From: Rhodosalinus sp041365695
GTDB taxonomy: Bacteria; Pseudomonadota; Alphaproteobacteria; Rhodobacterales; Rhodobacteraceae
Direction: 5' to 3'
Assembly: GCF_041365695.1 (NCBI RefSeq)
Contig: NZ_JBGFSJ010000008.1
Span: forward strand, 62,001 to 126,000
DNA: 64,000 nucleotides
Within the stretch, counting starts at the first letter, position 1. Each line of letters begins with the position of its first letter. Below, in pieces: positions 46,576-55,043 of the stretch. The translations under genes were made by a program, and so were the position numbers. Below the pieces are notes generated by a model that saw only the letters and a list, made by a program, of their open reading frames with translations, was not told where the DNA came from and ran no database searches.

Positions 46576-47625
46576 ATGACAACGCCAGAGGTGACGGTGC
46601 GCGGGGCGGGGATCTTCGGGCTTTCGGTGGCCTGGGCGTGCTGCCGTCGCGGCGCGCGGGTGCGCGTGATCGACCCGGGCGGGCCGGGCGCGGGGGCGAG
46701 CGGCGGCGTGGTGGGCGCGCTCGCCCCGCATGCGCCCGAGGGTTGGAACGCGCTGAAGGCCTTCCAGCTCGACAGCCTGCTCATGGCCGAAGCGTTCTGG
46801 GCCGAGGTCCGCGACACCGGCGGCATCGATCCGGGCTATGCCCGGCTGGGTCGCCTTCAGCCAGTGGCCGACGCGGCGGCGCTGGCGCGGGCGCGCGAGC
46901 GGGCCGCCGGGGCCGCGGCGCACTGGCAGGGTCGCGCGGGCTGGGAGGTGATCCCGGCGGCGGAGGCCCGCGGCTGGGCGCCCGCATCGCCCACGGGCTG
47001 GCTGGTGCGCGACACGCTCTCGGCCCGGCTGCATCCGCGCCGCGCCTGCGCGGCGCTGGCGGCCGCCATCGTCGCGCGCGGCGGCGAGGTCACGGCCGAG
47101 GGCGCGGATGCCGGCCGGGTGGTCCGGGCGACCGGCGCGGCCGGCCTCGCCGAGATCGGCGGCGGCTTCGGCACCGGTGTGAAGGGACAGGCGGCACTGC
47201 TCAACTTCGACATGCGCGACCGCCCGCAGCTCTACGCGGAGGGGCTTCACGTCGTGCCCCACGCCGACGGGACGGTCGCGGTGGGCTCGACCACCGAGCG
47301 GGACTACGAGGATCCCGTCTCGACCGACGAACAGCTCGACGAGGTGATCGCACGCGCCGCGGCCGCCGTGCCGGTCCTGCACGGCGCGCGCGTGATGGAG
47401 CGTTGGGCGGGTCTGCGCCCGCGCGCACGCAGCCGGGCGCCCGTGCTGGGCCCGCACCCGGCGCACCCCGGGCAGTTCATCGCCAATGGCGGGTTCAAGA
47501 TCGGCTTCGGCATGGCGCCGAAGGCGGCAGAGGCGATGGCGGACCTGCTGCTCGAGGGCAGGGAGGACGCGATCCCCGACGCCCTGCGCCCCGAACGAAG
47601 CCTGCCGCGCGGCGGCGCGGGCTAG
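46576..47625 (+). CDS. FAD-dependent oxidoreductase (DAO family), possible MnmC2-type
   Basis: A 349-aa flavoprotein. The N-terminal dinucleotide motif is RGAGIFGLSVAWACCRRGARVRVID. A SASGGVV-type motif (GASGGVVGALAPH) and a C-terminal GPHPAHPGQFIANGGFKIGFGMAPKAAE complete a D-amino-acid-oxidase-like fold. It may be the separate oxidase half of MnmC, which converts cmnm5U to nm5U in tRNA, since it is divergent from mnmD. A glycine/D-amino-acid oxidase function is the alternative. GGGG lies about 7 nt before the ATG. It overlaps the convergent FMN-reductase gene at CTAG. Confidence 0.75.
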   Translation: MTTPEVTVRGAGIFGLSVAWACCRRGARVRVIDPGGPGAGASGGVVGALAPHAPEGWNALKAFQLDSLLMAEAFWAEVRDTGGIDPGYARLGRLQPVADAAALARARERAAGAAAHWQGRAGWEVIPAAEARGWAPASPTGWLVRDTLSARLHPRRACAALAAAIVARGGEVTAEGADAGRVVRATGAAGLAEIGGGFGTGVKGQAALLNFDMRDRPQLYAEGLHVVPHADGTVAVGSTTERDYEDPVSTDEQLDEVIARAAAAVPVLHGARVMERWAGLRPRARSRAPVLGPHPAHPGQFIANGGFKIGFGMAPKAAEAMADLLLEGREDAIPDALRPERSLPRGGAG

Positions 47626-48173
47626 CCGCGCCGCGCCTCGGCCTCCTCGCGGAGCGACGCCATCAGCCCGTCGAGCGCCTTCTGGTAGCTTTCCGTCACA
47701 AGCCGGCCGTCATCGTCGAATTCCTTCTCGCCATTGGCGACAAGGACGGGGGGGCCGGTCAGCACGCGCGCGCCATGCGGCACGAGGCAGGCCCGAAGCA
47801 TGTATTGCCCGGTCTCGCCGCCGGTGCGCCCGGCGTTGGCCGAGATGACGGCGGTGGGCTTGCCGGCCAGGACCCGTCCCTCGACCCGGCTGATCCAGTC
47901 GAGCGCGTTCTTCAGAACGCCGGTGATGCCCTTGTTGTATTCGGGCGAGGAAATCACGGCCGCGTCGGCGGTCCGGATCTGCTCGGCCAGGCGCGTGACC
48001 TCTTCGGGCACGCCCTCGGCCTCTTCCAGGTCGCCGTCGTAAAGGGGCAGGCGCAGATCGCCCTCGAGATAGGTGGCCGGTCGGAAACGCGTTACCGCCT
48101 CTGCGAGGAGACGGCGGTTGAGCGCACCCTTGCGAAGCGATCCCGAAAGCCCGAGAAGCGTGAGGTCCGACAT
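47622..48173 (-). CDS. NADPH-dependent FMN reductase family protein
   Basis: A 183-aa flavodoxin-like reductase. The N-terminus DLTLLGLSGSLRKGALNRRLLAEA provides the FMN phosphate-binding loop (SGSLRKGALN), and ISSPEYNKGITGVLKNALDW is the family signature. Members reduce flavins, quinones, azo dyes or chromate with NADPH; the in vivo substrate is unknown. AGGAGA lies 5 nt before the ATG. Its stop overlaps the convergent oxidoreductase stop inside a CTAG. Confidence 0.9.
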   Translation of the reverse strand: MSDLTLLGLSGSLRKGALNRRLLAEAVTRFRPATYLEGDLRLPLYDGDLEEAEGVPEEVTRLAEQIRTADAAVISSPEYNKGITGVLKNALDWISRVEGRVLAGKPTAVISANAGRTGGETGQYMLRACLVPHGARVLTGPPVLVANGEKEFDDDGRLVTESYQKALDGLMASLREEAEARRG

Positions 48174-48256
48174 TCAATTCTCCTGTTTGTCCTGCGACGT
48201 AGCTGGGGCACTCTGGCCGGCGAGGCAAGTGCGAAGCCACGCAATGGAGGTGCAAG

Positions 48257-48466
48257 ATGGCGACACTCGCGCGGTGGGCCCCCGTGCCCTTCACGTCCGA
48301 AGCGGCCGAACGTGCCGCCCCGGCGCCGCCCAGGCGCGTCACCGGGCCGCTGCTGATGGGCGACATCCTTGCAAGCCAGGCCGGCACGCCGATCTTCCTT
48401 CGCGAGTGGCGGGCGGCGGAGGCGCGCGCGGATCGCCCAGACACGCGGGATCAGTCGGGCGAATAG
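48257..48466 (+). CDS. Small hypothetical protein between map and the FMN reductase gene
   Basis: A 69-aa reading frame, MATLARWAPVPFT to DTRDQSGE. It is supported by a strong TGGAGGTG Shine-Dalgarno about 6 nt upstream of the ATG and by third-codon-position GC of roughly 85 percent across its length. It has no transmembrane segment or Cys and no recognised domain; a LLMGDILASQAGTPIFLREW stretch is the most conserved-looking part. It converges on map, overlapping its 3' end by 16 nt. It may be a real small protein; the alternative is a chance frame in GC-rich DNA. Confidence 0.5.
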   Translation: MATLARWAPVPFTSEAAERAAPAPPRRVTGPLLMGDILASQAGTPIFLREWRAAEARADRPDTRDQSGE

Positions 48467-49281
48467 GTCGGGTGGAACCGGCCCGCGGGAGAGAGGGTGA
48501 AGATCTCCGCCCCCTCCGCCGTCACCCCGATGGAATGCTCGAACTGCGCCGAGAGCGACTTGTCGCGGGTCACCGCGGTCCAATCGTCGGCCAGCACCTT
48601 GGTCTCGGGGCGGCCGAGGTTTACCATCGGCTCGATCGTGAAGAACATGCCCTCTTCCAGAACGGGCCCCGTGCCGGGGCGGCCGTAGTGCAGGACGTTG
48701 GGCGGGGCGTGAAAGACGCGCCCGAGGCCATGGCCGCAGAAATCGCGCACCACCGACATGCGGTTGCCCTCCACGAAGCTCTGGATGGCATGGCCGATAT
48801 CGCCGAAGGTATTGCCGGGCTTCACCGCGGCGATGCCCTCGAACAGAGCGTCGTGGGTCACGTCGATGAGGCGCTCTGCCTTGCGGCTGGGACGCCCGGC
48901 CACGAACATGCGGCTCGTGTCGCCGAACCAGCCGTCGAGGATGACGGTGACGTCGATGTTGAGGATGTCGCCGTCCTTCAGCCGCTTGTCGCCGGGGATG
49001 CCGTGGCAGACGACATGGTTCACGCTGATGCAGGAGGCGTGGCGGTAGCCCTTGTAGCCGATGGTGGCGGAGGTCGCCCCCTCTTCCCCGACCCGGCGCT
49101 CGATGAAGGCATCGATGTCGCCGGTCATGACCCCGGGTTCGATCATCGGGATCACCTCGTCGAGCAGTTTCGCGGCGAGCGCGCCCGCCGCGCGCATCCC
49201 GGCGAAGTCCGCCGCCTCGTGGATGCGGATGCCGTCACGGGTCAGCCGGCCATGATGGGTCTGGTTCACGTCTCGCTCCAT
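48451..49281 (-). CDS. map: Methionine aminopeptidase, type I
   Basis: Removes the initiator Met from nascent proteins. It is 276 aa. The five metal ligands are seen: two Asp in NIDVTVILDGWFGDTSRM, His in CGHGLGRVFH, Glu in FTIEPMVNLG and Glu in SAQFEHSIGVT. SCISVNHVVCHGIP precedes them. Length is normal for the Proteobacterial type I enzyme. AAGGAG lies 7 nt before the ATG at 49281. It is 114 nt from sfsA on the same strand and may have its own promoter in that gap. Confidence 0.96.
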   Translation of the reverse strand: MERDVNQTHHGRLTRDGIRIHEAADFAGMRAAGALAAKLLDEVIPMIEPGVMTGDIDAFIERRVGEEGATSATIGYKGYRHASCISVNHVVCHGIPGDKRLKDGDILNIDVTVILDGWFGDTSRMFVAGRPSRKAERLIDVTHDALFEGIAAVKPGNTFGDIGHAIQSFVEGNRMSVVRDFCGHGLGRVFHAPPNVLHYGRPGTGPVLEEGMFFTIEPMVNLGRPETKVLADDWTAVTRDKSLSAQFEHSIGVTAEGAEIFTLSPAGRFHPTYSPD

Positions 49282-49395
49282 GCGCCGCTCCTTGCGCCTG
49301 TAATTAATGGCTTTGTGCCGAAAGGGCCAGTGCCGGCGCGCACGGGGCCGGCGCGGCGCCGGGTGCTGACGAAAATGTGACGGCCGCGGGACCGG

Positions 49396-50109
49396 TCAGC
49401 CGGCAGGCACGTCGAAGGGCAGCGGACCCGCGGGCGCGATCCCGTCGGGAGAGAGCCGGCAGCCCAGCGCCACCGCCTCGACGCCCGCCGCCCGCGCCGC
49501 GGCGAAGGCACGGGCGTAGTCCGGATCCAGATCGGCGGCCAGCGTCACGCGCCGCGCATCGCTGCGCTGCACGACGTAGAGCATCACCGCCCGGTGGCCG
49601 GCCGCCGCCAGCGCCGAGAGCTCGGCCAGATGCTTCGCGCCGCGCCGGGTCACGCTGTCGGGAAACTCCGCGACGCCGGCCCGGCGCGAAAGCGTGACGC
49701 TCTTCACCTCCACATAGGTGTCGGGCCCGCCCGGCGCGGAGAGGCGGAAGTCGATGCGGCTCGATCGTCCCGCGCGCACCTCGGCGCGGATCTCGTCGTG
49801 GCCCGCAAGGTCGGGGACAAGGCCCGCCTCCAGCGCCGCGCGGGCCAGCCGGTTGCCCGCGCCGGTGTCCACCCCGATCAAGGCGCCCGCGTCATCCTCC
49901 ACGAGGCGCCAGGCCCAGCTCAGCTTGCGGCGCGGGTGGTCCACGGGCTCGAGCCAGATGCGCCTGCCCGGCTCCGCGAGGCCCATCATCGAGCCCGGAT
50001 TCGACACATGCACCGTGACCTCGCGCCCGCAGGCGAGCCGCGCATCGGCGAGGAAACGCTTGTAGCGGCGCAGCAGCGTCGCGGGGACGAGGGGGGTTTG
50101 AAAGCGCAT
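49396..50109 (-). CDS. sfsA: Sugar fermentation stimulation protein homologue SfsA
   Basis: A 237-aa protein of the SfsA family. The N-terminus LVPATLLRRYKRFLADARL is followed by VHVSNPGSMMGLAEPG, VGVDTGAGNRLA, the nuclease-like TYVEVKSVTLSRRAG and FPDSVTRRGAKHLAELS. The fold has been related to restriction-type nucleases; the physiological role is not established. The start at 50109 lies within the divergent region of the CinA-like gene. Confidence 0.92.
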   Translation of the reverse strand: MRFQTPLVPATLLRRYKRFLADARLACGREVTVHVSNPGSMMGLAEPGRRIWLEPVDHPRRKLSWAWRLVEDDAGALIGVDTGAGNRLARAALEAGLVPDLAGHDEIRAEVRAGRSSRIDFRLSAPGGPDTYVEVKSVTLSRRAGVAEFPDSVTRRGAKHLAELSALAAAGHRAVMLYVVQRSDARRVTLAADLDPDYARAFAAARAAGVEAVALGCRLSPDGIAPAGPLPFDVPAG

Positions 50110-50157
50110 GGGCGGGCGCTTATACCGGGTCGGCAAGCCTCGCAAGGAACGCGCCCC

Positions 50158-50883
50158 ATGCCCAATCCCACGGCCGCCATGCTCGTGATCGGCGACGAGA
50201 TCCTGTCGGGCAGAACGCGCGACTCGAACATGCACCATCTCGCGAAGGCGCTGTCGCGCGCCGGGGTGGCGCTGCGCGAGGCCCGGGTGGTCGCGGACGA
50301 TCACGCGACGATCGTCGGGGCCGTGCAGACGCTTGCGGGGGCGGTGGATCACCTTTTCACCTCGGGCGGCATCGGGCCCACCCACGACGACATCACCGCG
50401 GAGGCGGTGGCCGAGGCGATGGGCGTTCCGATCGGCGTGCGCGAGGACGCCCGCGCGCTTCTGCAGGCCCATTACGACGCACAGGGGCTGGAGGTGAACG
50501 ACGCGCGGCTCAGGATGGCGCGGATCCCGGAGGGCGCGACGCTGATCGAGAACCCGATCTCGGCCGCGCCCGGCTTCACCATCGGCAACGTGCATGTGAT
50601 GGCGGGCGTGCCCCAGATCTTCGAGGCGATGGTGGCGAGCGTCCTGCCCACGATCACCGGCGGGGCGCCCGTCCTGTCGCAGACGCTGACGGTGGCGCGC
50701 GGAGAAGGCGACATCGCCGCGGCGGTGGGCACGATCGCGGCCGAGTTTCCCGATCTCTCGGTCGGCTCCTACCCGTTCATCCGCGCCGGGGCGCATGGCG
50801 TGAACGTCGTCGTTCGGGGCACCGACGCGGGCCGGATCGACGGCGCCGTGGTGCGCCTTTCGGCCCTGCTGGAAGAGACATGA
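50158..50883 (+). CDS. Competence/damage-inducible-like molybdopterin-binding protein (CinA N-terminal domain only)
   Basis: A 241-aa protein related to the N-terminal domain of CinA (COG1058; MoaB/MogA fold). The start MPNPTAAMLVIGDEILSGRTRDSN is the family signature, followed by VVADDHATIVGAV and FTSGGIGPTHDDITAEAVA. The C-terminal nicotinamide-nucleotide amidase domain of full CinA is absent. ADP-ribose or NMN-related pyrophosphatase activity is known from relatives and is only inferred here. AAGGA lies about 10 nt upstream. It overlaps the following GNAT gene by 4 nt. Confidence 0.88.
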   Translation: MPNPTAAMLVIGDEILSGRTRDSNMHHLAKALSRAGVALREARVVADDHATIVGAVQTLAGAVDHLFTSGGIGPTHDDITAEAVAEAMGVPIGVREDARALLQAHYDAQGLEVNDARLRMARIPEGATLIENPISAAPGFTIGNVHVMAGVPQIFEAMVASVLPTITGGAPVLSQTLTVARGEGDIAAAVGTIAAEFPDLSVGSYPFIRAGAHGVNVVVRGTDAGRIDGAVVRLSALLEET

Positions 50884-51617
50884 AGACGCCCGACGCCGCC
50901 GATCTGCTCGCCGTGTCCGAGGCCACCTGGCCCCCCGCGGCGGTGACGCGGATCGGTCCGGTGACCCTCCGGGACGGGCAGGGCGGCGGCAAGCGCGTCA
51001 GCGCGGCCACCGTCGCCGGAGAGGCGGGCGACGATTGTCTTGACGCCGCCGAGACGGAGATGCGCGCGCTGGAACAGACGCCGCTCTTCATGATCCGGCC
51101 CGGCGATGCGGCGCTCGACGCGCGGCTCGCGCGGCGTGGCTACGCCCTCATCGACCCGACGACGATCTATCTGTGCGAGATCGCGAGGCTTACCGACCGC
51201 CCCCTGCCGCGCGTGACTGCCCTCACGATCTGGGAACCCTTGCAGATCATGCGCGAGATCTGGACGGAGGCCGGCATCGGCCCGGCCCGGCAGGCGGTGA
51301 TGGAACGCGCCGACTGCGCCCGGACGGGCATCCTCGGCCGGTGGAACGACAGTCCCGCGGGGGCGGCCTATGTCGGCGTCCACGACAGGGTGGCCATGGT
51401 GCACGCCCTCGAGGTGCTGGCCCACCATCGCCGGCAGGGCGTGGCCGGCTGGATGATGCGCGCCGCCGCGCTGTGGGCCGCGGCGCAGGGCGCGGCGCAT
51501 GTCGCCGCCCTCGTCACCCGCGACAACGCCCCCGGCAACGCGCTCTACGCGGCACTGGGCATGACGCCCGCGGGCGGCTATCACTACCGCATCCTGACCG
51601 GGGAGGACGCCGCATGA
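50880..51617 (+). CDS. GNAT family N-acetyltransferase
   Basis: A 245-aa protein whose C-terminal half is a GNAT acetyltransferase domain. LEVLAHHRRQGVAGWMMRAA is the acetyl-CoA-binding R/Q-x-x-G-x-G/A motif, followed by VTRDNAPGNALYAALGM. The N-terminal 100 residues are less conserved and may make up a degenerate second GNAT domain. The substrate is unknown. It overlaps the CinA-like gene before it and the AhpD-like gene after it by 4 nt each (ATGA), so all are translated from one message. Confidence 0.87.
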   Translation: MKTPDAADLLAVSEATWPPAAVTRIGPVTLRDGQGGGKRVSAATVAGEAGDDCLDAAETEMRALEQTPLFMIRPGDAALDARLARRGYALIDPTTIYLCEIARLTDRPLPRVTALTIWEPLQIMREIWTEAGIGPARQAVMERADCARTGILGRWNDSPAGAAYVGVHDRVAMVHALEVLAHHRRQGVAGWMMRAAALWAAAQGAAHVAALVTRDNAPGNALYAALGMTPAGGYHYRILTGEDAA

Positions 51618-52186
51618 CGGACACCCGACGCCCCACCGCGCTCGACCTGCCCGAGGCCGACCCGCTGCCCGGGCCCACGGCGAAATACTTCGCCGTCTGC
51701 GAAGAGAAGCTCGGCTTCGTGCCGAACGTGCTGCGTGCCTACGCCTTCGACACGGCCAAGCTCGACGCGTTCAGCGCGATGTACAACGACCTGATGCTGG
51801 GCGACTCGGCCCTGACGAAGCTCGAGCGCGAGATGATCGCCGTCGTGGTCTCGGCGGTGAACCGCTGCTTCTACTGCCTGACGGCCCACGGCGCCGCGGT
51901 CCGGCAGCTTTCGGGCGACCCGAAACTCGGCGAGACGCTGGTGATGAACTGGCGCGTGGCCGATCTGCCGCCGCGCCAGCGCGCGATGCTCGCCTTCGCC
52001 GAGAAGATGACCCGCGCCAGCGCCGAGATCGAGGAGATCGACCGCGACGGGCTGCGGGCGCAAGGGTTCTCGGACCGCGACATCTGGGACATCGCGTCGG
52101 TCGCCGCCTTCTTCAACATGACCAACCGGCTGGCCAGTGCCACCGACATGCGCCCCAACGATGAGTATCACGCGCAGGCGCGCTAG
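51614..52186 (+). CDS. Peroxidase-related enzyme, AhpD/carboxymuconolactone decarboxylase-like
   Basis: A 190-aa protein of the AhpD-like superfamily. The redox CxxC motif is in SAVNRCFYCLTAHGAAVRQL, with a conserved His three residues on, as in alkylhydroperoxidases. ALTKLEREMIAVVV precedes it. The C-terminal segment VAAFFNMTNRLASATDMRPN is typical of the peroxidase-related subgroup. It would reduce peroxides through the cysteine pair; the electron donor is unknown. It overlaps the GNAT gene by 4 nt and the OmpA-like gene by 26 nt. Confidence 0.9.
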   Translation: MTDTRRPTALDLPEADPLPGPTAKYFAVCEEKLGFVPNVLRAYAFDTAKLDAFSAMYNDLMLGDSALTKLEREMIAVVVSAVNRCFYCLTAHGAAVRQLSGDPKLGETLVMNWRVADLPPRQRAMLAFAEKMTRASAEIEEIDRDGLRAQGFSDRDIWDIASVAAFFNMTNRLASATDMRPNDEYHAQAR

Positions 52187-53114
52187 CGCCTTGGCGCTGG
52201 CGCTGGCGGGCCTCCTGCTTGCCGCGCCGGTCGCCGCGGCGGTGGAGTTCGTCCTGCCCGACACGGCCCGCCTGCAGGCCGAGGAGACGAGCGTCGCGGG
52301 CAGCCACGCGCTGCCGGTTGCGGCCTGGGACGGCGCGGGGGTGCCTTCGATCACGGCCGAGGGCCGGGTGACGCGGCAGGCCTGGCGCCTGCCCGGCCCC
52401 GGACGCACCACGCTGCAGATCATCGCGCCGCTGCGCGAGCAGCTTCGCGCGGCGGGCTTCGAGATCGTCTTCGAGTGCCGGGACACCGCCTGCGGCGGGT
52501 TCGACTTCCGTCACGCGATCGAGGTACTGCCGGCGCCGGCCATGCATGTCGATCTCTCGCGCTATCGCGTTCTTTCGGCGATCCGGGCGACGGAGGGCGA
52601 CGCGGCGGATTTCGTCTCGCTCCTCGCGAGCCGCTCGCCGTCGGGCGGCTTTCTCCAGATCGTGCATGTCGCGTCGGGAACCGATGGCCGCCTGCAGGCA
52701 TCGGGCGGTCCCGCCGCCGCGCCTGTCGGGCCCGGCACCCCGCTGGGCGAGGCGCTGGAGCGGGCGGGCCACGCCGTGCTCGACGATCTCGCCTTCGAAA
52801 GCGGCGCGATCGCGCTCGGCCCGGGTCCTTTCGCCTCGCTCGCGGCGCTCGCGGCGTATTTGCGACAAAATCCGGACGCACGCGTCGTGCTGGTGGGTCA
52901 CACCGACGCGGTCGGCGACCTCGACGCCAATATCGGGCTCTCGCGCCGGCGGGCCGAGGCGGTCAGAACCCGGCTCGTCGAGACGTATGGCGTCGATCCG
53001 GCGAGACTGGGCGCGGAAGGCACGGGCTATCTCGCGCCGCGGGCGAGCAACCTGACGGCGGAGGGACGCGAGGCGAACCGGCGCGTGGAGGCGGTTCTGC
53101 TCACGACGCGGTGA
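52161..53114 (+). CDS. OmpA family outer-membrane / periplasmic protein
   Basis: A 317-aa exported protein. The start MSITRRRASALALALAGLLLAAPVAAA gives a signal peptide with an Arg-rich n-region. Residues about 30-200 are a family-specific domain with two Cys (ECRDTACGG). The C-terminal 110 residues are the peptidoglycan-binding OmpA domain: VLVGHTDAVGDLDANIGLSRRRAEAV, with the conserved Asp and Arg, and ARLGAEGTGYLAP. An ATG 8 codons upstream is in frame; the chosen start has no clear SD and overlaps the AhpD-like gene by 26 nt, so coupling is likely. It links cell wall and envelope. Confidence 0.88.
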   Translation: MSITRRRASALALALAGLLLAAPVAAAVEFVLPDTARLQAEETSVAGSHALPVAAWDGAGVPSITAEGRVTRQAWRLPGPGRTTLQIIAPLREQLRAAGFEIVFECRDTACGGFDFRHAIEVLPAPAMHVDLSRYRVLSAIRATEGDAADFVSLLASRSPSGGFLQIVHVASGTDGRLQASGGPAAAPVGPGTPLGEALERAGHAVLDDLAFESGAIALGPGPFASLAALAAYLRQNPDARVVLVGHTDAVGDLDANIGLSRRRAEAVRTRLVETYGVDPARLGAEGTGYLAPRASNLTAEGREANRRVEAVLLTTR

Positions 53115-53177
53115 GGGGGCTTTACCTATTCCGCTTTCTGAATATATACGGCACCAAGCCGGCCTCCGGAGGACCCC

Positions 53178-54926
53178 ATGGCACGACCCGCCCGCGCCGC
53201 GTTAGCACGCCATCTGCCGATCCTCGACTGGTCGCGACACTACGACCGCGAGACGCTCACCTCCGACCTGGTGGCGGCGGTCATCGTGACCATCATGCTC
53301 ATTCCCCAGTCGCTCGCCTATGCGCTGCTCGCCGGGCTGCCGCCCGAGATGGGCCTTTACGCCTCGATCCTGCCGCTCGTGGCCTACGCGATCTTCGGCA
53401 CCTCGCGGGCCCTCGCGGTCGGGCCCGTCGCGGTCGTGTCGCTGATGACCGCAGCGGCGATCGGCAACCTGGGGCTTCAGGATCCCGCGGAATACGCCGC
53501 CGCAGCGATCACGCTCGCGTTCCTCTCGGGCGCGATCCTCACCGTGATGGGCGTGCTGCGCCTCGGCTTCCTGGCCAATTTCCTGTCGCATCCGGTGATC
53601 GCGGGCTTCATCACGGCGAGCGGGATCCTGATCGCGGCCTCACAGCTCAAGCACATTCTCGGGATCGAGGCGCAAGGCCACACGCTGGTCGAAACGGCGG
53701 GCTCGCTTCTCGCTCACCTGGGCAACACCAATCCCTACACCCTCGCCATCGGCGCGGCGGCCACCGGGTTCCTCTTCTGGGTCCGCAAGGGGCTGCGGCC
53801 GTTTCTGGCCCGCGCCGGCCTCGGCCCCCGCCTCGCGGGCGTGCTGGCCAAGGCCGGTCCCGTCGCCGCCGTCGCGGTCACCACGCTCCTTGTCTGGGGG
53901 TTCGGCCTCGACACGCGCGGGGTCGCGATCGTGGGCGAGGTGCCCACCGGGGTGCCGCCCCTGACCGTGCCCATGCTCGACGCGGAGTTGCTGGGCCAAC
54001 TGCTCGTCCCCGCACTGCTGATCTCGATCATCGGCTTCGTGGAATCCGTCTCGGTCGCGCAGACCCTGGCCGCCAAGCGCCGGCAGAGGATCCTGCCCGA
54101 CCAGGAACTGGTCGGACTCGGCACCGCGAACCTCGCCGCGGCCTTCTCCGGCGGCTACCCGGTCACCGGCGGCTTCGCGCGCTCCGTGGTGAACTTCGAC
54201 GCGGGCGCCGAGACGCCCGCGGCGGGAGCGTTCACGGCCGTGGGCATCCTTCTCGCCGCGCTGCTGCTCACGCCGCTGCTCTACTTCCTGCCCAAGGCCA
54301 CGCTCGCCGCGACGATCATCGTGGCAGTGCTCAGCCTCGTGGACCTGTCGATCCTGCGAAAGGCCTGGGGCTATTCGAAGGTGGATTTCGCCGCCGTCGC
54401 CGCCACCATCCTGCTCACCCTCGGCCTCGGGGTCGAGATCGGCGTCTCCGCGGGCGTGGTGATCTCGGTGGCGCTCCACCTCTACAAGACCTCGCGCCCG
54501 CACGTGGCCGAGGTGGGCCGCGTGCCCGGCACCCAGCATTTCCGCAACATCCTGCGCCACGAGGTCGAAACGCATCCCTCGATCGTCACGCTTCGCGTGG
54601 ACGAAAGCCTCTATTTCGCCAACGCCGCGTTTCTCCAGGACCATGTCTACGACCGGGTCGTGGGCGACGACGCGATCCGCCACGTCGTGCTGATGTTCTC
54701 GGCGGTGAACGCGGTGGACATGAGCGCGCTCGAAAGCCTCGAGGCCATCAACGACCGCCTGGCGAGCCTCGGGATCAAGCTCCATCTGAGCGAGGTGAAG
54801 GGCCCGGTGATGGACCGCCTCAGGCGCAGCCATTTCCTGCACGACCTGACCGGCCGGGTATTCCTTTCGCAGCACGACGCCATCGCGGCGCTCGCGCCCG
54901 ACAGCGGGCGCGGGGCGGCGGAGTGA
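53178..54926 (+). CDS. SulP family inorganic anion transporter with STAS domain
   Basis: A 582-aa secondary transporter. Residues about 30-420 form the transmembrane core, with IPQSLAYALLAGLPPEMGLYASI as the SulP signature, SRALAVGPVAVVSLMTAAA and ESVSVAQTLAAKRRQRILPDQELVGLG. The C-terminal residues about 440-560 are a STAS domain (HPSIVTLRVDESLYFANA and VVLMFSAVNAVDMSALESLEAIN). Known members carry sulfate, bicarbonate or organic anions. GGAGG lies 4-5 nt before the ATG. No sulfate-assimilation genes are beside it. Confidence 0.93.
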   Translation: MARPARAALARHLPILDWSRHYDRETLTSDLVAAVIVTIMLIPQSLAYALLAGLPPEMGLYASILPLVAYAIFGTSRALAVGPVAVVSLMTAAAIGNLGLQDPAEYAAAAITLAFLSGAILTVMGVLRLGFLANFLSHPVIAGFITASGILIAASQLKHILGIEAQGHTLVETAGSLLAHLGNTNPYTLAIGAAATGFLFWVRKGLRPFLARAGLGPRLAGVLAKAGPVAAVAVTTLLVWGFGLDTRGVAIVGEVPTGVPPLTVPMLDAELLGQLLVPALLISIIGFVESVSVAQTLAAKRRQRILPDQELVGLGTANLAAAFSGGYPVTGGFARSVVNFDAGAETPAAGAFTAVGILLAALLLTPLLYFLPKATLAATIIVAVLSLVDLSILRKAWGYSKVDFAAVAATILLTLGLGVEIGVSAGVVISVALHLYKTSRPHVAEVGRVPGTQHFRNILRHEVETHPSIVTLRVDESLYFANAAFLQDHVYDRVVGDDAIRHVVLMFSAVNAVDMSALESLEAINDRLASLGIKLHLSEVKGPVMDRLRRSHFLHDLTGRVFLSQHDAIAALAPDSGRGAAE

Positions 54927-54944
54927 GGACGGACGGTCCTTGAC

Positions 54945-54977
54945 CTTCTTCTTGGCCCAAATACTCCCGCCGGAGGC
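54945..54977. repeat. Candidate dispersed intergenic element
   Basis: The stretch starts CTTCTTCTTGGCCC, continues AAATACTCCCGCC and ends GGAGGC. I recognise the reverse complement, a GCCTCCGGCGGGAGTATTT-like string, as a motif recurring between genes of Rhodobacteraceae. Only one copy is present in this window, so the repeat status cannot be shown here. It lies just downstream of the SulP gene, in the convergent gap before the YtoQ gene. Confidence 0.4.
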
Positions 54978-55043
54978 CGCGGCTGACGAAGGCAGCCGCC
55001 TGGACAGCGTCGCGCCGAAGGCGCGGCCGCTCCCGAACGCCCG

